NCBI RefSeq assembly: GCF_019977275.1
Contig: NZ_AP024650.1
Coordinates: forward strand, 1,488,001 to 1,552,000
Direction: 5' to 3'
From: Arthrobacter sp. StoSoilB19
GTDB taxonomy: Bacteria; Actinomycetota; Actinomycetes; Actinomycetales; Micrococcaceae
Length of the DNA: 64,000 bases
This document shows positions 50,688 through 59,427 of this stretch, one piece after another; the first letter of the stretch is position 1; each line of letters opens with the position of its first letter. Position numbers and translations under genes: made by a program. The notes below the pieces were generated by a model. That model did not search any database and was not told the origin of the DNA. It worked only from the letters and a program-made list of their open reading frames with translations.

Positions 50688-51872
50688 ATGCAGCCACGCA
50701 GAGTCGTCCTCCTAGGATCCACCGGTTCCATCGGCACCCAGGCGATTGACGTCGTCGACGGCGCCCCGCACCTGTTCGAGGTGGTGGCACTCAGTGCCGG
50801 GGGCGGCAACCTGGAACTCCTGGCCCGGCAGGCTGTCCACACCGGGGCCGCGGCCGTGGGGATCGCCTCCGGAGACCCCGGACGGCTGGAAGGCCTGATC
50901 CGCGACGCCGCCGCAGCGGCAGGCCGTCCGGAATACCGCCCGGAGATCGTGGCCGGCCCCGACGCCTCCGCCCGGATCGCCGCCGTCGAGGCTGACGTGG
51001 TGCTCAACGGAATCACCGGTTCCATCGGCCTGGCACCCACCCTGGCGGCCCTTAAGTCCGGAGCCACCCTGGCCCTTGCCAACAAGGAGTCGCTGATCGT
51101 GGGCGGCAGCCTGGTCAAGGCCGCGGCAAGGGACGGCCAGATCGTGCCGGTGGACTCGGAACATTCCGCGATTGCCCAATGCCTGCGTTCAGGCACCGCC
51201 GACGAAGTGGACAAGCTCATCCTCACCGCCTCCGGCGGACCGTTCCGGGGCAGGAGCCGGGACGAGCTCCACGACGTCACCCCGCAGCAGGCACTGGCCC
51301 ACCCCACCTGGGACATGGGCATGATGGTCACCACCAACTCCGCCACGCTGGTCAACAAGGGCCTGGAGGTCATCGAGGCCCACCTGTTGTTCGATATCCC
51401 GTTGGACCGGATCGACGTGGTAGTCCACCCCCAGTCCATCGTCCACTCAATGGTCCAGTTCGTCGACGGCTCCACCATCGCCCAGGCCTCGCCGCCCGAC
51501 ATGCGGCTGCCCATCGCCCTGGGGCTTGGCTGGCCTGCGCGCGTGCCCAAGGCCGCCAGCCCGTGCGACTGGACCCAGGCCGCTACCTGGACCTTCGAGC
51601 CGCTGGACGCCGAGGCCTTCCCCGCCGTCGGCCTTGCCAAGGACGCCGCCCGGCAGGGAAGCACCTTCCCTGCCGTGTTCAATGCGGCCAATGAAGAGGC
51701 AGTGACGGCGTTCCACGACGGCCGGATCCGGTTTACCGACATCGTCGATACCGTGGACAGTGTGCTCAGCGAACACTCAGGTTCCTCCGGGCTGACGGTG
51801 GATTCAGTGCTGGATGCTGAAAGCTGGGCACGTGCCCGGGCCCACGAACGTTTAGCAGTCAGAAGTCTCTAG
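50688..51872 (+). CDS. dxr: 1-deoxy-D-xylulose-5-phosphate reductoisomerase
   Basis: Second step of the MEP isoprenoid pathway, NADPH-dependent, 394 residues. Motifs: [18 protein letters not shown] (NADPH loop), [14 protein letters not shown], the metal and substrate site [45 protein letters not shown] and [20 protein letters not shown]. Its partner ispG lies 3.3 kb downstream beyond rip1, as in mycobacteria. GATACT ends 6 nt before the ATG, so the transcript may be leaderless. Confidence 0.96.
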   Translation: MQPRRVVLLGSTGSIGTQAIDVVDGAPHLFEVVALSAGGGNLELLARQAVHTGAAAVGIASGDPGRLEGLIRDAAAAAGRPEYRPEIVAGPDASARIAAVEADVVLNGITGSIGLAPTLAALKSGATLALANKESLIVGGSLVKAAARDGQIVPVDSEHSAIAQCLRSGTADEVDKLILTASGGPFRGRSRDELHDVTPQQALAHPTWDMGMMVTTNSATLVNKGLEVIEAHLLFDIPLDRIDVVVHPQSIVHSMVQFVDGSTIAQASPPDMRLPIALGLGWPARVPKAASPCDWTQAATWTFEPLDAEAFPAVGLAKDAARQGSTFPAVFNAANEEAVTAFHDGRIRFTDIVDTVDSVLSEHSGSSGLTVDSVLDAESWARARAHERLAVRSL

Positions 51873-51889
51873 GAAGCAGCACCACCTCC

Positions 51890-53221
51890 ATGACCCCTGT
51901 CCTACTTTTCATCCTCGGCGTCGTCTTCGTCGCCCTGGGTATTGCCGTGTCCATCGCGCTCCACGAGGTGGGGCACCTGGTGCCGGCCAAGCTCTTCAAA
52001 GTCCGCGTGACAAAGTACATGATCGGCTTCGGGCCAACGCTGTGGTCCCGCCGGAGGGGCGAAACCGAGTACGGCGTGAAGGCCGTTCCGCTGGGCGGCT
52101 ACGTCTCCATGATCGGCATGTACCCGCCGAACAAGGACGACGGCTCGGTCCGCCCCTCCAGCACGGGCATGTTCCAGACACTTGCCACCGAGGCCCGCTC
52201 CATGGCCCACGAGGAAGTGGGGCCGGGCGACGAACACCGGGTCTTCTACCGCCTGCCGGTCTGGAAAAAAGTGATTGTGATGCTGGGCGGCCCGGCCATG
52301 AACATGATCCTTGGCGTGCTGCTCACCGCCGTGCTGCTGATGGGCTTCGGCATTGCCACCGCCACCACGACCATTTCGGACGTCTCCAAATGCCAGGTGG
52401 CCGCGGGCCAAACCGTCGATCCCGACTCTGCGGACTGCCGGCTGACGCCCGCCGCGGCGGCCGGGTTGAAGCCAAACGACACGATTACTTCCTTCGACGG
52501 CAAACCCGTCACCAGCTGGGAGCAGTTGACGGAGTGGATCCGCGCCTCTGCCGGCAGGGAAGTAGCCATCACCGTGCAGCGGGACGGCAATCCCGTGTCC
52601 ACCACAGTGACCCCCGTCCTGTCGGCGCGGCCCGTGATGGGAAGCGACGGACGGCAGGCCACCGATGCTGCCGGCAACCTCCAGTACCAGGACGTCGGAT
52701 TCCTCGGCATCGGTGCGCAAACGGCGTTGGTGGCCCAGCCGGCGTCGTCCGTCCTGCCCATGGCGGGGGAGAACATCCGCCAGGTGGCCGGCGTTGTCTT
52801 CAATCTGCCGGCCCGTGTGGTGGGAGTGGCGAAGGCAGCCTTCAGCGAAGAGCCCCGCGACCCCAACGGCCCCATCAGCGTGGTGGGCGTCGGCAGGGTG
52901 GCGGGCGAGGTGGCGGCCATGGAGGCCGTACCGCTGCAGTCCCGGGTGGCTACGCTTGTTGGCCTGCTGGCCGGACTGAACTTTGCGCTTGCCGTGTTCA
53001 ACCTGATTCCGCTCCTGCCGCTCGACGGCGGCCATGTTGCCGGGGCCCTGTATGAGGGCATTCGGCGCCGGGTGGCAAAGCTCCGCGGACGGCCGGATCC
53101 CGGAGCGTTCGACATCGCCAAGCTGCTTCCCGTCACGTACGTGGTTGCAGCGCTGCTGATGGGGATGAGCGCGCTGCTGATCTACGCAGACATCGTCAAG
53201 CCCGTCAATCTCTTCGGATAG
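51890..53221 (+). CDS. rseP: Site-2 intramembrane zinc metalloprotease (Rip1/RseP family)
   Basis: A 443-residue protease that cleaves membrane proteins such as anti-sigma factors. The zinc motif is H25-E-V-G-H29 in the first helix. GGYVSMIGMYPP follows, a PDZ domain covers about 180-270 (GLKPNDTITSFDGKPVTSWE), and the second zinc motif NLIPLLPLDGGHV lies in the third helix block. Four transmembrane segments are expected. It directly follows dxr with an 18-nt gap, the conserved actinobacterial order dxr-rip1-ispG. Confidence 0.94.
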   Translation: MTPVLLFILGVVFVALGIAVSIALHEVGHLVPAKLFKVRVTKYMIGFGPTLWSRRRGETEYGVKAVPLGGYVSMIGMYPPNKDDGSVRPSSTGMFQTLATEARSMAHEEVGPGDEHRVFYRLPVWKKVIVMLGGPAMNMILGVLLTAVLLMGFGIATATTTISDVSKCQVAAGQTVDPDSADCRLTPAAAAGLKPNDTITSFDGKPVTSWEQLTEWIRASAGREVAITVQRDGNPVSTTVTPVLSARPVMGSDGRQATDAAGNLQYQDVGFLGIGAQTALVAQPASSVLPMAGENIRQVAGVVFNLPARVVGVAKAAFSEEPRDPNGPISVVGVGRVAGEVAAMEAVPLQSRVATLVGLLAGLNFALAVFNLIPLLPLDGGHVAGALYEGIRRRVAKLRGRPDPGAFDIAKLLPVTYVVAALLMGMSALLIYADIVKPVNLFG

Positions 53222-53263
53222 TCATTCAGTTTCGGCTGACTCCGAAAAATCAGCCAAATGCGA

Positions 53264-53292
53264 TTGATCATACGGGATCAACCGCCTATGGT
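53264..53292 (+). promoter_or_regulatory. Promoter with embedded palindrome before the SatD-like gene
   Basis: TTGATC (53264-53269) and TATGGT (53287-53292), spaced by 17 bp, form a -35/-10 pair, and the ATG lies 6 nt after the -10 box, so the mRNA is probably leaderless. The -35 hexamer is also the left arm of TTGATC-N6-GATCAA (53264-53281), a perfect inverted repeat. A protein bound there would block RNA polymerase. Confidence 0.6.
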
Positions 53293-53298
53293 TGATGA

Positions 53299-54003
53299 AT
53301 GTTCGTCATGACCATTGACCAACGCGGAAGCACCGGCGACCAGGACCGGGTTCCGTCCTTCCTTGCACAGGTTGCCCGCCTCGAACTCCCGGGGCCGGCG
53401 CACCCGGTGTTCGAACGTTCCGTCGGGGACGAGGTGCAGGGGGTGGTGCGGGAGGCTTCCGCCGTGGTGGAGATAGCACTGCACGCGCTCCGCGAAGGGC
53501 GCTGGTACGTGGGCATCGGCGTCGGCAGCGTTTCGCTGCCGCCGGATGCCAGTCCGCGGGAAGGGACCGGGACTGCTTTTGTTGCCGCCCGCAGGGCGGT
53601 TGAACACGCCAAAAGCGCCGGTTCCCAGGTGCCGTTGTCGGTGGTGCCCGGCATCATGGCGGGGGAGGCCGGCAGGGGCGTTCCTGCGGAGGAGGGGGTC
53701 CAGGCGTGTGCCAACGCGGAAGCAGTGCTCCGGTTGCTCGGCCGGCTTGTCCAGGACCGCACGGAAGCCCAGTGGCGGGTGGTGGATGCCCTGCGCCGCC
53801 TGGGTGCTGGTGGCCAGGGCCCGGGCCGGCATGGAAGCCAGAAGCAGGTGGCCCGTGAACTTGGAATCTCGGAGCAATCGGTGAGCCGAACCGTGCTTCG
53901 GTCCGGCTGGCAGGAAGAATGGGCAGCCAGGCCGGCAGCCTCCATGCTTCTTGGTTACGCCGACTCGCAGATTACCCAGGCACTCAACGACGGCCAGGCA
54001 TAG
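53299..54003 (+). CDS. SatD-like protein with C-terminal helix-turn-helix
   Basis: A 234-residue soluble protein. Residues 1-115 resemble SatD-family proteins: MTIDQRGSTGDQDRVPSFL, then FERSVGDEVQGVVREASAVV, YVGIGVGSV and a GTAFVAARRAVEHAKS block, which are the D...S and GDExQG patterns also found in nucleotide-cyclase-like folds. Residues about 195-215 form a helix-turn-helix, QKQVARELGISEQSVSRTVL. A DNA-binding autoregulator is plausible, given the palindrome in its promoter. It sits between rip1 and a membrane protein similar to the SatE/DUF3307 tail. The biochemical activity is unknown. Confidence 0.68.
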   Translation: MFVMTIDQRGSTGDQDRVPSFLAQVARLELPGPAHPVFERSVGDEVQGVVREASAVVEIALHALREGRWYVGIGVGSVSLPPDASPREGTGTAFVAARRAVEHAKSAGSQVPLSVVPGIMAGEAGRGVPAEEGVQACANAEAVLRLLGRLVQDRTEAQWRVVDALRRLGAGGQGPGRHGSQKQVARELGISEQSVSRTVLRSGWQEEWAARPAASMLLGYADSQITQALNDGQA

Positions 54004-54066
54004 GAGTGTCCAGCATCTGAAGGAGCCGGACGGCCGGATCGAAGACAACCCCAATGAAGGAGACAG

Positions 54067-54666
54067 GTGACCGCACTTTGGGTGGCAGTGGCGCTGGTGG
54101 TGGCTGGCTTTGCCGGCTGGCCGGTCACTGCGCTGGTGTTCAAGCTGGCCCGGACCATCGACGACAAAGCCGATGCTGCCAAGGCCGCGGAGGAAGCCCG
54201 CAGGACGGAACAGGACCCCTCTGCCGACGTCACCGTGGACGATCCTTCCCCCATCGCCAGCCGCGGGGAACCGGGCAGGGCCACATCCCCGGACGCGGTC
54301 ACGGCCCCTGATGGGCCGGTTGATGCTGCCGGCAGGCCGGCCGGCCAGGCAGTGGACGGTGAGCTGACCGCCCCTGCCGCCGGGCCGGCGTCGGGCGGGC
54401 CGGCTGCCGGACCCGCGCTGCCCAGCCAACGCATCCTGCGCGGCGGCGCCATCATCGGCGTGCTGGAGCGGCTGGGGGTGTGCCTCGCCATCCTCACCGG
54501 CCAACCCGTGGCCATCGCCTACATCGTCGCCATCAAGGGCCTGGGCAGGTTCGCCGAACTGAAGGAGACGCCGGTGGCCGCCGAGCGCTTCATCATCGGG
54601 ACCCTCACCTCCATGCTCTGGGCGGCCGGGACCGCGGCCGCGGTGAAGGTCCTCTTCCTGCAGTGA
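54067..54666 (+). CDS. Membrane protein with DUF3307/SatE-like C-terminal segment
   Basis: A 199-residue protein: one helix at 4-26, a Pro/Ala/Asp-rich linker (about 40-120), and a C-terminal membrane block, GGAIIGVLERLGVCLAILTG, AIAYIVAIKGLGRFAELK and AERFIIGTLTSMLWA. This pattern is shared with the C-terminus of DUF3307 proteins encoded next to SatD in firmicutes; here only that block is present. GTG 54067 follows AAGGAGACAG. It lies 63 nt after the SatD-like gene. The stop codon is the first TGA of a 19-20-bp repeat array (54661-54758). Confidence 0.65.
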   Translation: MTALWVAVALVVAGFAGWPVTALVFKLARTIDDKADAAKAAEEARRTEQDPSADVTVDDPSPIASRGEPGRATSPDAVTAPDGPVDAAGRPAGQAVDGELTAPAAGPASGGPAAGPALPSQRILRGGAIIGVLERLGVCLAILTGQPVAIAYIVAIKGLGRFAELKETPVAAERFIIGTLTSMLWAAGTAAAVKVLFLQ

Positions 54667-54758
54667 AACTCCCGCACCGGCAGTGAAACTCCCGCCTGGC
54701 AGTGAGACTCCCGCCTGGCAGTGAAACTCCTGCACTGGCAGTGAAACTCCTGCTCCGG
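54661..54758. repeat. 19-20-bp tandem repeat array beginning at a stop codon
   Basis: Five units of CAGTGAAACTCCCGCCTGG type, starting at 54661, 54681, 54700, 54719 and 54739. The first unit contains the last Gln codon and stop of the preceding gene. The period of 19-20 bp is not a multiple of three, in line with its non-coding position. No spacers are present. Confidence 0.9.
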
Positions 54759-54839
54759 CGGGCCTGCTCCGGTGCGGGGCACTTTTGCTCCAGGGGGAAC
54801 GGTACGGTACCAAGCCGGCCATGGCGATAGGGTAGCGGT

Positions 54840-55133
54840 ATGACAGTTTTTGCCGTTGAGTACGTTTATGCCGCCAACTCCACCGACACCCGCAACGAGG
54901 TCCGGCCCGCACACCGGGAATGGACCGGCGGCCTGGCGCAGGACGGCGTCATCGTGGCCAGCGGCCCCTACGGTGACGGCGCGGGCGCCCTGCTGATCTT
55001 CAAGGCAACCGATGAAGGCGCCCTCAACTCGATCCTTAAGCAGGATCCTTTCGCCGCGGCCGGAGTGGTCGCCGGAACCCGCATCACCGAATGGTCTCCG
55101 GTAACCGGCATGCTGGCCGGGATCGCCGCGTAG
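54840..55133 (+). CDS. YCII-domain protein
   Basis: A 97-residue protein of the YciI family, ferredoxin-like fold. Seen: [20 protein letters not shown], the conserved His-containing [19 protein letters not shown], and [19 protein letters not shown] with the family Asp-Pro-Phe. The biochemical role is unknown in most members. TAGGGT ends 6 nt before the ATG (leaderless). It immediately precedes ispG. Confidence 0.88.
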   Translation: MTVFAVEYVYAANSTDTRNEVRPAHREWTGGLAQDGVIVASGPYGDGAGALLIFKATDEGALNSILKQDPFAAAGVVAGTRITEWSPVTGMLAGIAA

Positions 55134-55168
55134 CCGCCTTTTCACCCCTTTCAACTCAAGGAGTCCAC

Positions 55169-56335
55169 GTGACCTCGGTCAGCCTGGGAATGCCGTCAGC
55201 ACCACCGCCCGTCCTTGCCCCCCGCCGCAAGACGCGCCAGATCAAAGTCGGCTCGGTAGGCGTGGGATCTGATTTCCCCATCAGCGTGCAGTCGATGACC
55301 ACCACGCCCACCACGGACATCAACGCCACGCTGCAGCAGATCGCCGAACTCACGGCGTCCGGCTGCGACATTGTCCGCGTCGCCTGCCCGTCCGCCGACG
55401 ATGCCGAGGCGCTGCCCATCATCGCCCGGAAGTCCCAGATCCCGGTCATCGCGGACATCCACTTCCAGCCCAAGTACGTCTTTGCGGCCATCGAAGCAGG
55501 CTGCGCAGCCGTGCGCGTGAATCCTGGAAACATCCGCAAGTTCGATGACCAGGTCAAGGAGATTGCCGCCGCCGCCAAGGACCACGGCACCTCCATCCGC
55601 ATCGGCGTCAATGCCGGGTCCCTGGAGCCGGGCATCCTCAAGAAGTACGGCAAGGCCACCCCCGAAGCGCTGGTTGAATCAGCCGTCTGGGAAGCCTCCC
55701 TTTTCGAGGAGCACGGCTTCCACGACTTCAAGATTTCCGTGAAGCACAACGACCCCGTGATCATGGTGGCAGCCTACGAAATGCTCGCCGAAAAGGGTGA
55801 CTGGCCCCTGCACCTTGGCGTCACGGAGGCTGGTCCAGCGTTCCAGGGCACCATCAAGTCCGCAACGGCCTTCGGCGCGCTCCTTTCCCGGGGGATCGGT
55901 GACACCATCCGCGTGTCCCTCTCCGCGCCCCCGGTGGAGGAAATCAAGGTGGGCAACCAGATCCTCCAATCGCTGAACCTGCGGCCCCGCAAGCTGGAAA
56001 TCGTGTCCTGTCCTTCCTGCGGCCGTGCCCAGGTTGACGTGTACACTCTGGCTGAACAGGTCACCGCCGGGCTCGAAGGGATGGAAATTCCCCTCCGCGT
56101 GGCGGTCATGGGCTGCGTCGTGAACGGCCCCGGCGAAGCGCGCGAGGCTGACCTTGGCGTGGCTTCGGGCAACGGCAAGGGCCAGATCTTCGTTAAGGGC
56201 GAGGTCATCAAGACTGTTCCCGAGAGCGCAATTGTTGAGACACTGATCGAAGAGGCTATGCGTATCGCGGAAGAGATGGGGGAGGCCGATGGCGAAGATG
56301 CTGTCAAGGGTAGCCCCGTGGTTAGCGTCTCGTAG
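55169..56335 (+). CDS. ispG: 4-hydroxy-3-methylbut-2-en-1-yl diphosphate synthase
   Basis: Iron-sulfur enzyme of the MEP pathway (MEcPP to HMBPP), 388 residues. The TIM barrel begins with [20 protein letters not shown]; other motifs are [40 protein letters not shown] and [17 protein letters not shown]. The [4Fe-4S] ligands are in [12 protein letters not shown] and [20 protein letters not shown] 55169 has AAGGAG 5 nt upstream. Works with dxr in the same neighbourhood. Confidence 0.97.
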   Translation: MTSVSLGMPSAPPPVLAPRRKTRQIKVGSVGVGSDFPISVQSMTTTPTTDINATLQQIAELTASGCDIVRVACPSADDAEALPIIARKSQIPVIADIHFQPKYVFAAIEAGCAAVRVNPGNIRKFDDQVKEIAAAAKDHGTSIRIGVNAGSLEPGILKKYGKATPEALVESAVWEASLFEEHGFHDFKISVKHNDPVIMVAAYEMLAEKGDWPLHLGVTEAGPAFQGTIKSATAFGALLSRGIGDTIRVSLSAPPVEEIKVGNQILQSLNLRPRKLEIVSCPSCGRAQVDVYTLAEQVTAGLEGMEIPLRVAVMGCVVNGPGEAREADLGVASGNGKGQIFVKGEVIKTVPESAIVETLIEEAMRIAEEMGEADGEDAVKGSPVVSVS

Positions 56336-57188
56336 GGAGACTCCAGACCCTGCGGGGCTTTCTGTCCGCACGCTTGATGGCCAGGACACTCCCGCGCTGA
56401 AACTGCTGGCCCAGCAGGACCCTGTGGCCAACGTGTTCATCCTGGCCCACCTGCGGGCCACGGGGACTGCGGCGCCCACCAGCGGGGGCGCCGGTGTGAT
56501 CGGGGTTTTCGACGACGGCATCCTGACGGGTGCCTGCTGGGCCGGAGCCAACCTGGTTCCGGTCCAGCTTGATCCCGCCCTGGCCCCCCTTGTAGCGGAC
56601 GCCGCAAACAGTTCCGGCCGCCGGTATGCGTCTGCCTTTGGGCCGGCCCCCGCAGTGCTGGCACTCAACGCCGAGCTCGCTGTGCTGGGCCACCGTGCAC
56701 ACGAGGTCAGGGCTGACCAGCCGCTGATGATCATCGACGGACCGCCCCTTGTCCAGCCCAACCGCGGCCTGGACCAAGGGAACCTCGCCGACTTCGACCG
56801 CATCCTTCCCGCCTGCGCCGCCATGTTCGAGGAAGAGGTGGGGTACTCGCCCTACCTCGGCGGCAGGGAATTCTACAGCCGCCGCGTGGAGGGCCTCATC
56901 AGGCAGGGACATTCCCTGGTCCACCTCAACAACGCCCGCGAGGTGGTGTTCAAAGCCGAGCTCGGGGCAGTCACCGACGACGTCACCCAGGTCCAGGGCG
57001 TCTGGATGAATCCGATCTTCCGCGGCCGGGGGCTGAGCGCGGGCTACATGTCGGCAGTGGTGGAAAAGGCCCGGCAGATCGCCCCCGTGACCAGCCTCTA
57101 CGTGAACGGCTTCAACACCCGGGCGCGGTCCACCTACGAACGTGTGGGGTTCCGCCAGGTGGGGACGTTCGCTACAGTTCTTTTCTAG
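56289..57188 (+). CDS. GNAT acetyltransferase with N-terminal DUF4081
   Basis: A 299-residue protein. Residues about 20-150 match the DUF4081 N-terminal domain ([33 protein letters not shown]). The GNAT domain follows, with [20 protein letters not shown] (motif A, RGRGLSAG) and [20 protein letters not shown]. It overlaps ispG by 47 nt, and GGGGGAGG lies 3-10 nt before ATG 56289. The M. tuberculosis gene after gcpE (Rv2867c) has the same architecture. Substrate unknown. Confidence 0.87.
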   Translation: MAKMLSRVAPWLASRRETPDPAGLSVRTLDGQDTPALKLLAQQDPVANVFILAHLRATGTAAPTSGGAGVIGVFDDGILTGACWAGANLVPVQLDPALAPLVADAANSSGRRYASAFGPAPAVLALNAELAVLGHRAHEVRADQPLMIIDGPPLVQPNRGLDQGNLADFDRILPACAAMFEEEVGYSPYLGGREFYSRRVEGLIRQGHSLVHLNNAREVVFKAELGAVTDDVTQVQGVWMNPIFRGRGLSAGYMSAVVEKARQIAPVTSLYVNGFNTRARSTYERVGFRQVGTFATVLF

Positions 57189-57229
57189 CCGGGCAGCGGT
57201 CCGCGTTCATTTGAATATTGGGGGAAAAA

Positions 57230-58003
57230 TTGAAGACGTCCGTGCTGGGAACTTTCGGGGCATCGGCCCTTCTGGCCATAGCGGTTTCGGCATGTGGCGG
57301 TCCGGCCGCCCCGCCGTCAGCGGACTCTTCACCGGCCACGGTTGCAGCCCCTCAAACACCGACCGCGTCGCCAACCCCGACGCCGACGCCCACCCCGACA
57401 CCAACGCCAACAGCCACGGGTTACACCAGTGACCAGTTGGCTGCCATCGTGGGGCAGGTCCGGGATGCTGCCGACCGCAGGCTTTCCGTCCTGCCGAAGG
57501 CCGACATCGCTGCGGCGATCGAGCAAACCAAGGCCATGATCTCCTCCGTCGACGTCCAGCCGGCGGAGTGCAAGGAACTCGCTGCGGCGGGCACGGTGCC
57601 GTCCGTGGAGGATGCAACCATGGCGATAGGCATGAGTACTGACACCGCCACCGGCGCGGTCACGGCCCTGTCGCTGCTGGCCGGCCTGGATAAAGGCGTC
57701 CTGGCCCAGGTTACGGACCCGTCCGAGCAGCTGGCGAAGTGCTCCTCCATGACCATGACGGTGTCAGGCATGGACGTTGCCGTCACCATTACTCCGGTAA
57801 CGGGTGTCACCGGGCTGCCGGGCGCCGTCGCCTACCGCACGGACAGTGCGTTGCCTGATGGCCGCACGCAGTCCATGGTCAGGGCGCAGGTGGTCCACCG
57901 CGGCGTACTGATCGCCTCGGTGGCGTCCGGCGGCGAGACCGAGGCAGACGCGGTCCGTCGGGCAGGTGCGCTCCTGGACTCGGCTGCCGCCCTGGTCAAG
58001 TAG
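57230..58003 (+). CDS. Secreted lipoprotein, unknown
   Basis: A 257-residue lipoprotein. After a basic start (MKTSVLG) and a hydrophobic segment the lipobox VSAC places the lipidated cysteine near residue 22. A Pro/Thr linker follows (repeated Pro-Thr, about 35-60), then a domain of about 190 residues with four further Cys/Met-rich stretches (PAECKELAAAGTVPSVEDAT, CSSMTMTVSGMDVAVTITPV). TTG 57230 is chosen: GGGGG lies 5 nt upstream and it gives a normal signal peptide; TTG 57218 is the alternative. No enzyme motif is seen. Confidence 0.75.
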   Translation: MKTSVLGTFGASALLAIAVSACGGPAAPPSADSSPATVAAPQTPTASPTPTPTPTPTPTPTATGYTSDQLAAIVGQVRDAADRRLSVLPKADIAAAIEQTKAMISSVDVQPAECKELAAAGTVPSVEDATMAIGMSTDTATGAVTALSLLAGLDKGVLAQVTDPSEQLAKCSSMTMTVSGMDVAVTITPVTGVTGLPGAVAYRTDSALPDGRTQSMVRAQVVHRGVLIASVASGGETEADAVRRAGALLDSAAALVK

Positions 58004-58036
58004 AACCCGGCTTCCGGGACACGTCCGTCGACCTCC

Positions 58037-58675
58037 TCAGGACAGGGGCCCGGTGAGGTACCGCTGGACAGCAGGCGCGACCAGCCGCACCACGTCCTCG
58101 GGGGCTGCGGACGCGAGCGGCTCCAGCCGGACCACGTAACGCACCATCATCAGGCCCACCACCTGGGTGGCCACCAGGCTTCCGCGCAGCGCCACCTCTT
58201 CAGGCGTCCCGGGAACAGCTGCCATGATCCTGGTGATCACCCTGCGGGTCACCGTTTCCCGCAGGAGTGCCGTTTTGGCCTTGGACCCGATCGTCCCGCG
58301 AAGGAAGGCCAGCAGGCCGGCCTGCGCGGGACTCTCCCAGAGGCGGAGCACCGTGCGGACGATCAGTTCCGCCCGCTGGGCGGGGTCCGAGTCCGACATG
58401 CCCGCCAGCACCTGTTCCGGGTCGGCCGGCAGCTCCACGCTGAGGGCAAAGAGTTCATCCTTGCCCTTGAAGAAGTGGTGGACCATTCCCGGATCCACCC
58501 CTGCGGCGCGGGCCACCTGCCGCAGGCTGGTTCCCTCGAAGCCGTGCTCGGCGAAGAGCTTCCGGGCGGCGTCGAGGATGTGCTCCCGGGACTCCGTGGC
58601 GCCGCCCCGCCGGCCCCTGCGGACCGGAAACGCATCAGGGCCCTCCGGACCGGTTGCAGGACGGGACAGCTTCAC
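58037..58675 (-). CDS. TetR-family regulator of the adjacent ABC exporter
   Basis: A 212-residue repressor. The helix-turn-helix is SREHILDAARKLFAEHGFEG, TSLRQVARAAGVDPGMVHHF (about 28-70). The C-terminal domain, MSDSDPAQRAELIVRTVLRL ... AQAGLLAFLRGTIGS, is of the TetR_C type found with DrrAB-like exporters. GTG 58675 overlaps the permease stop (GTGA), so the three genes form one operon that likely regulates itself through the palindrome at 60303-60324. Confidence 0.88.
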   Translation of the reverse strand: MKLSRPATGPEGPDAFPVRRGRRGGATESREHILDAARKLFAEHGFEGTSLRQVARAAGVDPGMVHHFFKGKDELFALSVELPADPEQVLAGMSDSDPAQRAELIVRTVLRLWESPAQAGLLAFLRGTIGSKAKTALLRETVTRRVITRIMAAVPGTPEEVALRGSLVATQVVGLMMVRYVVRLEPLASAAPEDVVRLVAPAVQRYLTGPLS

Positions 58676-59427
58676 GGAGTCCGCCGCCGCAGCGTGAAGG
58701 CGGCGAGGACCAGGACACCAAAGGAGATGGCCGCCATGGTGCCCGCGTCCTGCCACAGCCGCCCGGTCGCCTCCGCGTGGGACGCCACCTCCTGGAGGGC
58801 ATCCACGGAAAAAGTCAGGGGCAGCACATTGGAGATCGCTTCCAGCACATCATTCATCCGGTCCCGCGCCACGAACAGCCCACACAACAGGATCTGCGGC
58901 ACCACCACCACCGGCATGAACTGGACCGCCTGGAACTCGGTCCTGGCGAACGCCGAACAGAACAGGCCAAGGGCCACCCCCAGGACGGCGTTGATCACAG
59001 CGATCAGCACAACGTAACCCGGGGCGCCCGCGATGTCGAGCCCGAAAATCCAGTACGCCACAGCCGTGGCCACCAGGGACTGCAGGGCGGCCATCAGGGA
59101 AAAGGCCACACCGTAGCCGAACAGCAGGTCGGCCTTGTGGACGGGCGTCGTCAGCAGCCGCTCCAGGGTTCCGGAGGTGCGCTCCCGAAGCATGGTGATC
59201 GAGGTGACCAGGAACATCACCACGAACGGAAAAATGGCCAGCATCATCAGGCCAACGCGGTCGAACGTGCGTGGCGCGCCTGGCGGGACTGACTCATTTT
59301 CGTAGAGGAAGTACACCGCTGTGAGCAGCAGTGCCGGGACCACCAGGATCATGGCGATGCTGCGGTGGTCATGGCGGAGCTGGCTGAGCACCCTGCGTGC
59401 CGTCGCGAGCATCATCCGGACGTCCAT
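58672..59427 (-). CDS. ABC-2 type transporter permease (DrrB-like)
   Basis: A 251-residue membrane subunit with six helices. Family features: RRVLSQLRHDHRSIAMILVV at the start, MLRERTSGTLERLLTTPVHK (the conserved cytoplasmic loop E-R-x-x-G-T-L-E), and PQILLCGLFVARDRMNDVLE near the end. ATG 59427 overlaps the ATPase stop (ATGA); the upstream in-frame reading is not membrane-like. With the ATPase it would export a hydrophobic compound. Confidence 0.9.
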   Translation of the reverse strand: MDVRMMLATARRVLSQLRHDHRSIAMILVVPALLLTAVYFLYENESVPPGAPRTFDRVGLMMLAIFPFVVMFLVTSITMLRERTSGTLERLLTTPVHKADLLFGYGVAFSLMAALQSLVATAVAYWIFGLDIAGAPGYVVLIAVINAVLGVALGLFCSAFARTEFQAVQFMPVVVVPQILLCGLFVARDRMNDVLEAISNVLPLTFSVDALQEVASHAEATGRLWQDAGTMAAISFGVLVLAAFTLRRRTP

